This document shows, one piece after another, positions 43,311 to 52,138 of a DNA stretch of 64,000 nt; position 1 is the stretch's first letter, and every line of letters begins with the position of its first letter. The notes under the pieces are model-generated. The model was not told the DNA's origin. It saw only the letters and a program-made list of their open reading frames with translations, and did not search any database. The stretch covers positions 1 to 64,000 of the forward strand of contig CAKASQ030000028.1 in the NCBI GenBank assembly GCA_916988195.3. The letters run 5' to 3'. Made by a program: the position numbers and the translations under genes. The stretch comes from Oscillospiraceae bacterium. GTDB lineage: Bacteria; Bacillota; Clostridia; Oscillospirales; Oscillospiraceae.

Positions 43311-43513
43311 ATGGAAAACAAGGTGCGTGTACCTATCCACCTTAAACTGACATTAACAATAAAAGAAGCTGCGGAGTACAGCAATATCGGTATAAATAAA
43401 TAGACACCCTGTTAAAGCAACCTAATTGCCCGTTTGTACTTTTTGTAGGAACACGGAAGTTAGTAAAGCGACGTGAATTTGAAGAATATATCCGACGAGA
43501 GCTAATTATATAG
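43311..43513 (+). pseudogene. xis: Excisionase (Xis, Tn916-type), frameshifted
   Basis: Translation gives MENKVRVPIHLKLTLTIKEAAEYSNIGINK and then TAG. Restoring one A in the run AATAAATAG (about 43397-43402) gives the rest: IDTLLKQPNCPFVLFVGTRKLVKRREF and EEYIRRELII. The result aligns with the intact 68-residue xis at 54602. Xis bends DNA to direct excision by the integrase. The single-base deletion should abolish it, so element 1 cannot excise with its own protein. Confidence 0.85.
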
Positions 43514-43631
43514 AACTTCTACCAACAACCGCTACAAAAAATTCCTGTTGAGATTGAAAAAGCAGAGTCCTTATGCTATAATATATAGTTGCGTTGGACT
43601 CTTTTTTTGAGATAAGAAAGGAGTCCGCTAA

Positions 43632-44873
43632 ATGGGCAAAAATCTAAAAAGTAAAGAGTGCGGCAAAAGCATTTACCAAAGAAAGGACGGTTTATACTCC
43701 GCAAGATACTACGCAAAAAACGGCAAACGTAAAGAGAAATACTTTGAAACATTGCCGGAAGCGAAAAACTGGCTTGCTGACGCAAGATATGAAGAACGGC
43801 ATAATCTTATTGCCACTTCTCCCGATATGACAGTAGATAAGTGGTTTGAATACTGGATTGAAAATATTGTTTGCGACCTTGCACCGAACACAAAACGGAA
43901 TTATCAAGAACGTTACAGATGGAATATTCAGCCAGTAATCGGGGCTATGTGTATAGCTGATGTAAAGCCTATGCACTGTAAAGCTGTTCTTAACCGAATG
44001 GAAACCACCTATGCAGGCTCAACCATTCGTCAGGCTTATATCACAATGGGAACCATGTTAAAATCAGCAGTTATGAATGACATTATCGCCAAACACCCTA
44101 TGAACGGTGTACGCTATACGAAACCTGTTCGGGCGGTAGACGATATTAAATACTTGACTGTTGATGAACAAGAGAAATTTCTTGAAGCAGCGGCGCGGTC
44201 ACATAATTACCGACAATATGCGTTGCTCTTGGAAACAGGATTGAGAACGGCAGAATTGATTGGTTTAACATGGGACTCTATTGATTGGAAAAAGCGCACG
44301 TTGACTGTCAGCAAGAGTTTAGAGTATCGGCACAGTCAAGGGTATTGGCGAGCAGGACCACCTAAGACACAGAAAAGTTATCGCACCATTCCGCTTACTG
44401 ACAAAGCATATTCTATTCTTAAAAGCTGTTATGATGAAAAGGACAGCCGAAAAAAGCCTGAAACGCTATCGCAGATTTTAGGGTATATAGACAGCAGGAC
44501 AGGCGAAAAGAAATGTCTTATTATGCACGATTTAGTGTTTGTCAACTGGCGTACTGGTGAACCTGCAAAAAACAGTTCTTATGACACACACTTATAAAAA
44601 TTGTGTGATGAAGCGGGTATCAAACGCTTTTGTATGCACGCCTTACGACATATTTATGCTACACGCGCGATTGAGCGTGGCGTACAGCCTAAAGTGCTGC
44701 AACAGCTATTAGGACACGCAAGCATTAAAACAACTATGGACAGATACGTCCATGTTACGGACGAGTCACTGGTAAATGCCATACGCCAATTTCAACAGGC
44801 TACGCCACCAGTTACAAAAAAGGGCGTAAAAAGGGCGTACAAGAAATCTAAAGAAAGGCGAAAGCCCCGATAA
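43632..44873 (+). pseudogene. int: Tn916-type tyrosine integrase with in-frame ochre codon
   Basis: The frame starts at ATG 43632 after AAAGGAG and matches the intact integrase at 54936 throughout. It has an N-terminal arm-binding domain ([26 protein letters not shown]), a core-binding domain, and the first catalytic Arg in ETGLRTAELIGLTW. TAA at 44595-44597 replaces the Tyr codon of THLYKL. The frame goes on to [20 protein letters not shown] and MDRYVHV, which contain the remaining catalytic His, Arg and Tyr. The truncated product would lack the nucleophile. Confidence 0.9.
44816..44839. repeat. Arm-type integrase repeat at the right end of element 1
   Basis: GGGCGTA occurs twice (44822-44828, 44833-44839), each after an A-run, with an 11-base period. 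It is the counterpart of the paired TGGCGTA repeats at both ends of element 2. It probably marks Int arm-binding sites. Confidence 0.55.
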
Positions 44874-44904
44874 ATCAAGGGTTTTCGGACAGGTAAAAGA
44901 TAAA

Positions 44905-44920
44905 ATGAAATTAGGTATCG
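44905..44920. other. Attachment core shared by elements 1 and 2 (internal att)
   Basis: ATGAAATTAGGTATCG here is identical to the first 16 bases of ychF at 56222. The flanks differ on both sides, so this is a recombination core and the left boundary of element 2. Confidence 0.8.
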
Positions 44921-45043
44921 GAGGACCGCTACCTGATTTTATATCTCAATAATCCTCAATAAATACGAATATTACTTGATTTGAAGCGGATTTTGGAACA
45001 AACCAACCATATATAACTTCATGTTTTCCTATGCTACTCTATA

Positions 45044-45068
45044 CGAAAATGGCGTAAAAATGGCGTAG
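45044..45068. repeat. Left arm-type integrase repeat of element 2
   Basis: The block runs CGAAAATGGCGTA followed by AAAATGGCGTAG, and is identical over 25 bases to 56132-56156. The two TGGCGTA units are 11 bases apart. It is inferred to be the left Int arm-binding site. Confidence 0.65.
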
Positions 45069-45120
45069 AGAAAACTTACACGAGGGATATAGGTACGCCG
45101 CTGCTACAAATCAGTTTTCC

Positions 45121-45161
45121 AACAGGTGTGGGACGCTAACAACTCCCACGCCTGTTTTTTT
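45121..45161 (+). terminator. Plus-strand terminator at the left end of element 2
   Basis: AACAGGTGTGGGA and TCCCACGCCTGTT form a 13-base stem (one wobble) followed by T5. In the integrated form nothing upstream is active. In a circular form it would lie directly downstream of int, across the joined ends, and stop the int transcript. Confidence 0.75.
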
Positions 45162-45298
45162 GTTGTCCTTCGGGGCAAATATCGGGGATATTATCGCTTG
45201 TGCGCCGTTTATTTTTCTCTGCCATATTACCACCCTACATTTCACTTATCTGCCCCTTGTGCGTTACAATCTGCAAATACCCGCCTTTATTTAAGCAA

Positions 45299-45325
45299 GG
45301 GGCAAGCCCATAATGAGCTTGCCCC
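45299..45325. terminator. Hairpin after the 144-residue gene
   Basis: GGGGCAAGC and GCTTGCCCC form a perfect 9-bp stem with a 9-base loop, downstream of the minus-strand gene ending at 45370. No strong T-run follows. Confidence 0.45.
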
Positions 45326-45369
45326 ACTGTCATTCGGAAGTTCAGACGGTGAACAATCCGTTCACCGAT

Positions 45370-45804
45370 TTATTCCTCGCTTTCATTATCGCTGGCGGCA
45401 TTTCTATAATCCTCCTGCACACCCTCGGAGAGGTCAAAACACATCGTTTTTGCGTCTGCGACCCAAAAGCCACGCACACGATAGCGTTTATCGCTTTGCC
45501 AAACGCCCTCCATAGCGGCACGAATGGGGTCAACCAGATTCTTGTTGGTGATGCTGACCGTGGCCTTCTGCTCACCCTTCGGCTTGGAGAACTTGTAGCC
45601 CCTCTGCTCACTACTCTTACACATACGAACCGCAAAAACCTTGTTTTTTGCGTCAAGCTGGCACAGGACAAAAGCAGGATAGTTCAGGTCATCAAGTACC
45701 TTTTTCGTAAAGGTGACACCGTTCTGGTTAATGAAAATGTCGGGGTATGCGTTGGTGTTCGCATCAAGGATCTCAAAGTTCAGTGCGTTAAAATCAAATT
45801 TCAT
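45370..45804 (-). CDS. Hypothetical protein (144 aa) paired with serine recombinase
   Basis: The protein (MKFDFNALNFEILDANTNAYPDIFINQNGVTFTKKVLDDLNYPAFVLCQLDAKNKVFAVRMC...) has no membrane segment. It shows alternating beta-type sequence and an acidic C-terminus (ASDNESEE). I recognise no domain. GAAAGG precedes the ATG. It lies 20 bases after the recombinase stop, so the two are cotranscribed; a role with the recombinase or in element maintenance is only suggested by this. Confidence 0.75.
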   Translation of the reverse strand: MKFDFNALNFEILDANTNAYPDIFINQNGVTFTKKVLDDLNYPAFVLCQLDAKNKVFAVRMCKSSEQRGYKFSKPKGEQKATVSITNKNLVDPIRAAMEGVWQSDKRYRVRGFWVADAKTMCFDLSEGVQEDYRNAASDNESEE

Positions 45805-45824
45805 AATGGATTTTCCTTTCGGTA

Positions 45825-47015
45825 TTAGAGATTTTTCAGCTCTTTCAGCAGTTCGCGGCGTTCCGAAGCTGTCCAGCGCGGGTCTAAAATGATATACCCT
45901 CTGAAATACTTGTCTTTAGAACGTGTGACCGTGAACCGCTTTGGCATAGCGTGTAGCCTTGACGATTTGCCGGGTAGTGGCTTTTCATCTAAAATCTGTT
46001 GCACCTTCTGCCAATCGGATTTTTTTATGATTGCTGTGTGGTGTTCCTCTTTGAAATACTTGTTGAGCATAGTGTTTTTCACTGACTTATGCTCCCGAAA
46101 ATCAATCGTACAAGTTTTCTGCATGAGTGCGTCCCCGCAATATTTCTCGTTCCGGAGAATACCGCGAATAGTAGCAGCCCGCCAAAAATCTTTCCCTTTA
46201 GGCGATTTGATGCCTTGCTCGGTCAGCGCGGCGGCAATTTCTGCGGGGGTTGCACCTTCCAAACAGCTTTCGTAGATGTACTCAACAATCTTTGCTTCTG
46301 TTGGCTCGATCAGCAATCGTCCGAAGTGGTCCCAATAGTAGCCAAGCGTGTTTATCACCGAGAATTGGTAGATACCCTCTGCCATGCGCCAGCGAATACC
46401 GTTTTTGATGGCTTCGCTCTTTTGCTGTGATTCCAATTCTGCAAGTGCTGACAAGACCGCTATCAGTAGATTGTTGCTGCCATCCCCGATAGAGGACAGC
46501 CCTTCGCTTTCAAATCGCACCGGGACAGGTGGAGTCAAGGCGTTCAGAGTACGCAAATTGTTCAAAATATCAACCGTATTTCTACCAAAGCGATTTATGC
46601 CCTTTGTCAAAATTAGGTCAATCTTGCCTGCTTTTGCGTCATCAATCATGTCCTTAAATCCCTGCCGCTTGTTCGTGGAAGTGCCGCTTACGCCGTAATC
46701 TTGATAGATTTTTACTAACTCCCAATCGGGATTGCTCTCAATTTTGGATTTGAAATAGACAATTTGCATCTCAAAACTGCCTACTTGCTGTTCTTCCTGT
46801 GTGCTGACACGGACATAAGCTGCAACACGCATTTTTCGGGGAGTCTGCCCTTGCGCTTGTACGGCTGGGGGTGGCGGTATTATAATTACACCGCCGCTTT
46901 CCCGATTCTTGCGGATTCCGTCATGTATGCGCTCCTTGCGTTCCTCCCGATTATCGGCGCGAGTCTTTTTTCGGCGGGACTGCTCTATCTCTTGAGGGTC
47001 AAGTTTCTTTGCCAT
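45825..47015 (-). CDS. Large serine recombinase (resolvase/invertase family)
   Basis: The 396-residue protein begins with a basic 60-residue extension ending IIIPPPPAVQAQGQ. The resolvase catalytic domain follows (VAAYVRVSTQEEQQVGSFEMQ with catalytic Ser; ILTKGINRFGRNTVDILNNL; LAELESQQKSEAIKNGIRWRM), then a recombinase domain (YYWDHFGRLLIEPTEAKIVEYIYESCLEG...GILRNEKYCGDALMQKT). The C-terminal zinc ribbon usual in the family was not seen. It could promote a second integration or inversion reaction. ATG 47015 has GGGAGG 6 bases upstream. Confidence 0.9.
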   Translation of the reverse strand: MAKKLDPQEIEQSRRKKTRADNREERKERIHDGIRKNRESGGVIIIPPPPAVQAQGQTPRKMRVAAYVRVSTQEEQQVGSFEMQIVYFKSKIESNPDWELVKIYQDYGVSGTSTNKRQGFKDMIDDAKAGKIDLILTKGINRFGRNTVDILNNLRTLNALTPPVPVRFESEGLSSIGDGSNNLLIAVLSALAELESQQKSEAIKNGIRWRMAEGIYQFSVINTLGYYWDHFGRLLIEPTEAKIVEYIYESCLEGATPAEIAAALTEQGIKSPKGKDFWRAATIRGILRNEKYCGDALMQKTCTIDFREHKSVKNTMLNKYFKEEHHTAIIKKSDWQKVQQILDEKPLPGKSSRLHAMPKRFTVTRSKDKYFRGYIILDPRWTASERRELLKELKNL

Positions 47016-47094
47016 ATAAGCCCTCCCTTGCAGATATACGGATATTCCCGATGTGGTTCATAGGCGGCGCACCTCCTCGCTTACTGTTTTTCAT
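46999..47094 (-). CDS. Small ORF (31 aa) overlapping the recombinase start
   Basis: The frame MKNSKRGGAPPMNHIGNIRISAREGLYGKET begins at ATG 47094, 11 bases after AAGGAGG, and has an inner ATG 47061 also behind GGAGG. It ends 17 bases inside the recombinase gene. This may be a leader peptide for translational coupling. No family was recognised, and it may be chance. Confidence 0.4.
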   Translation of the reverse strand: MKNSKRGGAPPMNHIGNIRISAREGLYGKET

Positions 47095-47164
47095 TGGACA
47101 ATTAACCTCCTTGCTGATTGTTATTTATGACTACCCTGCGGCGCATGAGCCAGGGGGTCACACA

Positions 47165-47197
47165 AAAGAAAACGAGCAGCAGAATTGCTCCTGCTGC
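47165..47197 (-). terminator. Terminator of the mod-res operon
   Basis: GCAGCAG and CTGCTGC form a perfect 7-bp stem around an 8-base loop. On the minus strand TCGTTTTCTTTT follows, about 75 bases beyond the res stop. The rest of 47095-47271 holds no other feature. Confidence 0.75.
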
Positions 47198-47271
47198 CCG
47201 AATCGGCACTGCTTCTTATCGGGGGTAGATTTTATCGCCCCCTGCAAGTGACGGATATATGGTTATTTGAT

Positions 47272-49911
47272 TTACAATGCCTTAACCGTGTCGATAAACT
47301 GGCTCATGCTCACCGCACCCGGCAAGAGGTTTTCCTCATTCTCAAACACCATGTAATAGCGGAAATTCTTGCCCGCTGCTGTGCGCCACGCTTGACCGAG
47401 TGCGATTTTCTCCCGGCTGTCATCATTTTTCAGATGTTCGCCCTTAGTTTCCGCACAGATGAGCTTGCCGCTCTGGGTCATAATCAGAATATCGGGGTAG
47501 TGCTTGATAAAGCCGTTAATTGCAAAGTCTTGACGTGCAATATTTCTGTGCCACCAGCGGACATTCGGCAGGGCGGTCAACTCTACAATCAACTTCTGTT
47601 CCAGTTTGTTCATGTCACCGTCCTCTGCTGCATACAGAGAACGGGCATATATGTCGGTATATGTGGCAGGATGGATAGAGGGGCGCAGACGGAAATAGGG
47701 CTTGCAGACGATGCGCTCCGTTTCCAGCCACCTTTCAAAGTTTTCTCGATAATGGGATTCCAGTAGCGTTTCAATTTTGGCGCGGATCTTTGCCGCATAG
47801 CCCAGCGGGGCTTTCTCCATAGCGGCAAGCTGCGCCTTATCCATATCGTTCACAATGCGGTCTATGTAGGCTTTCAGTTCGGCGGCGTCCACCATGTTCA
47901 GCTTGTTAAGCTGATTGAACATCATATCCTTGCATTGACGCACCCGGCTTTCCGGCGGCAGATTGTTGAACCACTCTTTGAAGTACCGCTGTTCGGCGCT
48001 CTCCATCTTGAACACCTTCGGCAAACCGCCGTCCTGCTCCCGCACGTCGATTTCGCGGATTTCATCGTCTGCGGTGGCAAAATCAATGTCGTATGCCTTG
48101 CCCTTGAGTGTAAAGCCCTCTGCCAGCATTTCCTTGTCCAGCAGTTCAAAAGAACCATCCGTAAACAAAGATTGCTCAATTTTCAGGAAAAACTGCGGGA
48201 TTTGCAACGTTTCAATATCCTCCCGGAACTGCGGGTTTACCCCAAATGATTTCACTTTGTCCCGCACCTCCCACGGAAGATTGTCCATCATCGGGTCATT
48301 GTCTGTCTGTTGGATAGCATCTGTATATGCCTTTTCGACCTCTGCGGCAGCGTCCAACATGGTGTTGGCTTTCGGGGCGATTTCAGGCGTTTGCGCCTGT
48401 TCTCTGCGCCGCTCCAGCTCTGCCCCGATAGATTTCCCATCCAGCCCCGAAAAATCGTCCTCGGCGGTTTCCAAAGGGGTTTCCGTTTTGGAACACCCTT
48501 GCTGGTCAGGCAGCGTGATTTGTTCCGCTGGCTGTTCGGGAATCTGCGGTTTTGCAGACTCTCCAATGCGATAGTCCTTATCGCTGAAACCTGCGCTGTT
48601 CAAGCCCTTGACGATATGCGCCACGGTGTTATTGAAATCGTTGGAAGAAGTCAGCACATAGGACATATTCAAAGCCGACTGCGTGTGCTGGCTCGTATGG
48701 GGCAAACGGAGAATCCGCCCTAAAATCTGCTCCACGTCAACCTGACTTGTCTTATTGGCAAGGGACGCAAGGATATAGGCAAAGGGGCAATCCCAGCCCT
48801 CTTTCAGAGCATTGACCGTGATAATATAGCGAATCGGGCAGTTTGGGGACATCAAATCGGTGTTTTTCAGTTCGTTCACATCGGCGGTACGAATGGCAAT
48901 TTGCTCGGCGGGAATCCCGGCATCCACCAGCTTGTCCCGCAGTTTTTCAAAGGTGGTCGCGTCCTCCTTGCCTTTCGGCTGTGCCTGAAACAGCGCGATT
49001 GGACGGATATATTTGCCCGTCTTGGCGTACTCCGCATCTGCGATTTCTTCCAGCTTGTTCCGCAGGTCGATTGCATCAATCAGCACCTCGGATTGGCTGT
49101 CCCGGTTATAGACGATCACGGGCAGTTTGACCATGTGTTCGTTTTTCAGCTGCACCGCGTCCACATAGGAAATGATATTGCTCTCCTTTTTCGGCGTGGC
49201 GGTCAAATCCAGCACAAAGCAGGGATTGAAGTTTTCCAGCATTTCAAGGCTCAATTCCGACCGGGCATGGTGGCTCTCATCCACGATGACAAGCGGGTTA
49301 AGCTGGTTAATAATCTGGAACAGGGCAGTTTCGTCCGCTTTTTCAATGGGGCTGTCAGGCTTGCCCAGCACCTTTGCAAACTCGGCAAGGTTGCTGTTCT
49401 CCTGATAGGCTTTCAAGACCTCCTTGCCGCGACCACGGAACGAATCGTAAGACAGCACCATAACCGACAACTGCTCCGTTACGGCGGTAGGGTTGAAGTT
49501 CTGACCGTTCAAAAGCTCCTGCTTGGTGTAGACCTCCACACGCCCGCCGAAATCCACGTCGATTTTTTGACGGTAGGGGTGCTGCGGGTTCTTCAGTGAT
49601 TTTGCCGTTTGCGTCAAAATCGCGTCCGACGGAACAAGCCACACGACCGCCTTTGTCTTGGTAGCGGGGAGCGCGTCAAAGATGGGGCGAACGGCGTTGC
49701 AGGCAATAAAGGTCTTGCCGCCGCCTGTCGGCACCTTGAAGCAGAGGTTTGGAACACCGGGTATAACGTTTTGGTATAGCCCTAAAGTCGGGGCTGATTT
49801 TTCCTGCCAAAACAGGCGAAACGCCGCTGCGTCACTCTTTGTTTCGTTCAGCAGTTCCAGATAGCGGGTCAGGTCCGCTATAACCTTTTTCTGATATGAT
49901 TTCAGTTCCAT
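47272..49911 (-). CDS. res: Type III restriction enzyme, Res subunit
   Basis: The 879-residue protein has superfamily 2 helicase motifs: Walker A FKVPTGGGKTFIACNAV near residue 60, VVWLVPSDAILTQT (Ia), VIVDESHHARSE (II), DLTATPKKES (III) and ILGRILRLPHTSQH (VI). A C-terminal PD-(D/E)xK nuclease, KHYPDILIMTQSGKLICAETKGEH, lies near residue 820. With Mod it translocates or slides along DNA and cuts near unmodified sites in inverse orientation. ATG 49911 is 15 bases after the mod stop, with GGGGG upstream, so the genes form one operon. All motifs look intact. Confidence 0.93.
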   Translation of the reverse strand: MELKSYQKKVIADLTRYLELLNETKSDAAAFRLFWQEKSAPTLGLYQNVIPGVPNLCFKVPTGGGKTFIACNAVRPIFDALPATKTKAVVWLVPSDAILTQTAKSLKNPQHPYRQKIDVDFGGRVEVYTKQELLNGQNFNPTAVTEQLSVMVLSYDSFRGRGKEVLKAYQENSNLAEFAKVLGKPDSPIEKADETALFQIINQLNPLVIVDESHHARSELSLEMLENFNPCFVLDLTATPKKESNIISYVDAVQLKNEHMVKLPVIVYNRDSQSEVLIDAIDLRNKLEEIADAEYAKTGKYIRPIALFQAQPKGKEDATTFEKLRDKLVDAGIPAEQIAIRTADVNELKNTDLMSPNCPIRYIITVNALKEGWDCPFAYILASLANKTSQVDVEQILGRILRLPHTSQHTQSALNMSYVLTSSNDFNNTVAHIVKGLNSAGFSDKDYRIGESAKPQIPEQPAEQITLPDQQGCSKTETPLETAEDDFSGLDGKSIGAELERRREQAQTPEIAPKANTMLDAAAEVEKAYTDAIQQTDNDPMMDNLPWEVRDKVKSFGVNPQFREDIETLQIPQFFLKIEQSLFTDGSFELLDKEMLAEGFTLKGKAYDIDFATADDEIREIDVREQDGGLPKVFKMESAEQRYFKEWFNNLPPESRVRQCKDMMFNQLNKLNMVDAAELKAYIDRIVNDMDKAQLAAMEKAPLGYAAKIRAKIETLLESHYRENFERWLETERIVCKPYFRLRPSIHPATYTDIYARSLYAAEDGDMNKLEQKLIVELTALPNVRWWHRNIARQDFAINGFIKHYPDILIMTQSGKLICAETKGEHLKNDDSREKIALGQAWRTAAGKNFRYYMVFENEENLLPGAVSMSQFIDTVKAL

Positions 49912-49926
49912 ACAGCGAACACCCCC

Positions 49927-51513
49927 TTACAGTCTGCTAACATCGCGCGGAATTTTCTTAAATGTGATGCCCATTTTTGCCAGCTTATCCTCGCTGATAG
50001 AGCAGCGGTCGGCGTAGATCACCGTCCCATCAGCTTTTTCCGTAATGGTGGAGAGAAACGCATAATCCAGTACCGTCACGCGCTGCGGCTCGTAGTAGAA
50101 GTAATAGCCTGTGCTGTTGTGCTTGCCGAGGTAATACGGATTGTCGCCGATAGATGGGGCGTAGGGCTGCTTGGTTTCCATGAACCAGATGTATTCCCGG
50201 ATTTTCTCTGGGGCAACCGCTTCATTCAGGCAATCGCCCACAAGCAGCGGTTCGCCCAAGTCATAAAAGCTGAAATTGCCGCCCGTACCCGCCACGGCAT
50301 TCTTGCCCTCGCCGTAGCCATTGATAACACGCTTGACGCGTTCGGCGGTGATGCTGTCAGCATAGTCTCCCATTTCAACAAGGATGATTCTTCTGCATCC
50401 ACCATCATGGTTATTCATGTTAAGAACCGCTTGCGCTGTTGTACCAGACCCAGCGAAAGAATCAAGTACAATCGAGTCTTTTCTTGTAGCAATTTGAATT
50501 ATACGCTGTATCAATCGAACAGGTTTTGGATAGTCAAAAGCTGTTGGCGTACCGAAGATTTTTCCAATCTCTTTTGTAGCTTCCTGCGAATGCCCGACGC
50601 CCTTGTTATCCCACCAAGTCCAAACGTTTTTACCCTCCCGTTCAGATAAGTAGGTCTTTCGACGCGGTATGCCCTTTCCGTCAGCTCCAAACCACATTCG
50701 TCCTTCATCACGTTGCTTGATAAACTCACTCTCCACGTTTTTCCAACAACGACCTTCTGGGGGAGTATATCTCGCTCCGCCTGGTGTAATAATTTCATAC
50801 ATCTGGTTCGGACGAAAACCCTGCGCTGTAAAATCGCTCGATGCCCACGGACCACGGGGGTCATTATCTGGATTTTTATAATTCTCGGCATCTTCTTCGC
50901 TTAATGCAACTTTGCTTATTGCGTTAGGGAGATAAGAGATGTCTTTACAATACGCGCATACATATTCGTGGGCGGTACTTACCAATTTACGCATATCGGG
51001 AGAGGTGCGTTTTTGCCAAACAAATTGTGCCAAGAAATTATTTTCACCAAAAATTTCGTTACATATCATCCGTAGTAATACTTGCTCTCTGTCATCAATG
51101 CTGATGAAAATAACACCATCGTCCGCCAGCAGCTTTTGCAGCAGCTTCAAGCGCGGGTACATCATGCACAGCCACTTGTCATGGCGGGTCAAGTCCTCGC
51201 CCTCTTTGCCGACAACCTCACCCAGCCACTTTTTGATTTTCGGATCGTTGACGTTGTCGTTATAAACCCAGCCCTCGTTGCCAGTGTTGTAGGGCGGATC
51301 GATGTAGATGCACTTGACGCGCCCCTCGTACCGGGGCAGCAGGGCTTTCAGGGCTTCAAGGTTGTCACCCCGGATAATCATGTTGTCGCTGCCGTTGTCC
51401 TCGCTATGCTCCCCGTTTTCGTCAAAGCTATACTTGCGCTCCAACACCCGGAACGGAACTTCCTGATGATGATTGATAACCTTGCTCTTTCCAATCCATT
51501 CAAGTGTTGGCAT
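49927..51513 (-). CDS. mod: Type III modification methyltransferase, Mod subunit
   Basis: The 528-residue N6-adenine methyltransferase has CIYIDPPYNTGNEGWVYND (motif IV, DPPY) near residue 85 and DSFAGSGTTAQAVLNMN (motif I, SAM site) near residue 365. This DPPY-first order and the intervening target-recognition region are typical of type III Mod. It sets sequence specificity and protects the host. ATG 51513 has GGAGG 9 bases upstream. No simple-sequence tract indicating phase variation was seen. A control region with nested inverted repeats lies upstream. Confidence 0.94.
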   Translation of the reverse strand: MPTLEWIGKSKVINHHQEVPFRVLERKYSFDENGEHSEDNGSDNMIIRGDNLEALKALLPRYEGRVKCIYIDPPYNTGNEGWVYNDNVNDPKIKKWLGEVVGKEGEDLTRHDKWLCMMYPRLKLLQKLLADDGVIFISIDDREQVLLRMICNEIFGENNFLAQFVWQKRTSPDMRKLVSTAHEYVCAYCKDISYLPNAISKVALSEEDAENYKNPDNDPRGPWASSDFTAQGFRPNQMYEIITPGGARYTPPEGRCWKNVESEFIKQRDEGRMWFGADGKGIPRRKTYLSEREGKNVWTWWDNKGVGHSQEATKEIGKIFGTPTAFDYPKPVRLIQRIIQIATRKDSIVLDSFAGSGTTAQAVLNMNNHDGGCRRIILVEMGDYADSITAERVKRVINGYGEGKNAVAGTGGNFSFYDLGEPLLVGDCLNEAVAPEKIREYIWFMETKQPYAPSIGDNPYYLGKHNSTGYYFYYEPQRVTVLDYAFLSTITEKADGTVIYADRCSISEDKLAKMGITFKKIPRDVSRL

Positions 51514-51540
51514 GGCTGATTTCCTCCATAATCGTGTTAT

Positions 51541-51593
51541 CCTCATTTCAAATGAGGGTTTTTCTACCCTGACCCTCAGCAGTAATGAGGGTC
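51541..51593. promoter_or_regulatory. Paired inverted repeats upstream of mod (candidate operator)
   Basis: CCTCATTTCAAATGAGG (51541-51557) and GACCCTCA/TGAGGGTC (51571-51578 with 51586-51593) share CCTCA/TGAGG half-sites, four in all, within 53 bases just ahead of the mod ribosome binding site. Repeated half-sites suggest a bound regulator; the second could also act as a hairpin. The rest of 51594-51698 shows nothing clear. Confidence 0.5.
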
Positions 51594-51698
51594 ACTCCTG
51601 TCTATGTCTGTGCAGTGGTTATTGTGGTGAAAGACCTATCCTGTCTCGGAAGGACTAAATCTTTGTCAAACACTGTCATCGTTTGTCGAATCGACGAT

Positions 51699-51809
51699 TT
51701 AGGTAGATTCGTGACAAGGGATCAGTGCGCCCATTCGCACCCGCGAGGTGGAATAGACCCCATTATTTCGAGTTAGAGTCGCTGATATAATCTGCGGCTT
51801 ATTTTTCAT
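51699..51809 (-). CDS. Small ORF (36 aa) overlapping the HTH gene
   Basis: The frame MKNKPQIISATLTRNNG and on to HEST begins at ATG 51809 inside the end of the HTH gene, overlapping it by 11 bases. It ends 185 bases before mod. It looks like a coupled small gene or a truncated remnant of a longer one. No family was recognised. Confidence 0.4.
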   Translation of the reverse strand: MKNKPQIISATLTRNNGVYSTSRVRMGALIPCHEST

Positions 51810-52002
51810 TTTCGGCAGTTTTTTTGATATACTTGCCGTTCTTGATTCTCGCGTCCGCTGGCTTCTCTGCGTCCTCTGGAATCCCCCAGACCGAGCCAAT
51901 GCGGATAGCACCGGGGACGCGCCCCTCGCCGCACAAAATCTGAATACGGCGGGTGGAGATGCCCCAGCGTTCGGCGGTTTGCGCGATAGATAAATACTTC
52001 AT
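51799..52002 (-). CDS. Small helix-turn-helix DNA-binding protein
   Basis: The 67-residue protein (MKYLSIAQTAERWGISTRRIQILCGEGRVPGAIRIGSVWGIPEDAEKPADAR...) has a MerR/excisionase-like winged helix of the kind often placed before restriction or Fic-type genes in Clostridial elements. ATG 52002 has GGAG 8 bases upstream; GTG 52011 is less likely. It is transcribed toward mod from a strong promoter, so it is a candidate control protein for mod-res. Confidence 0.8.
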   Translation of the reverse strand: MKYLSIAQTAERWGISTRRIQILCGEGRVPGAIRIGSVWGIPEDAEKPADARIKNGKYIKKTAENEK

Positions 52003-52057
52003 GGGTAGCACTCCTGTTGCAGTTAAGTTCCGCGTCTGCTTATAAAATCACAGTATA

Positions 52058-52086
52058 ATTATAATCGTCAAAGCGAATAAAAGCAA
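52058..52086 (-). promoter_or_regulatory. Promoter of the HTH gene (and possibly mod-res)
   Basis: The minus strand shows TTGCTT (52081-52086), 17 bases, then TATAAT (52058-52063), about 55 bases before the HTH start. Confidence 0.7.
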
Positions 52087-52138
52087 GGGCTTTCTGAAAA
52101 GTTCAGGAAGTATTTTCAATTCAGACATGAAAGGGGTG

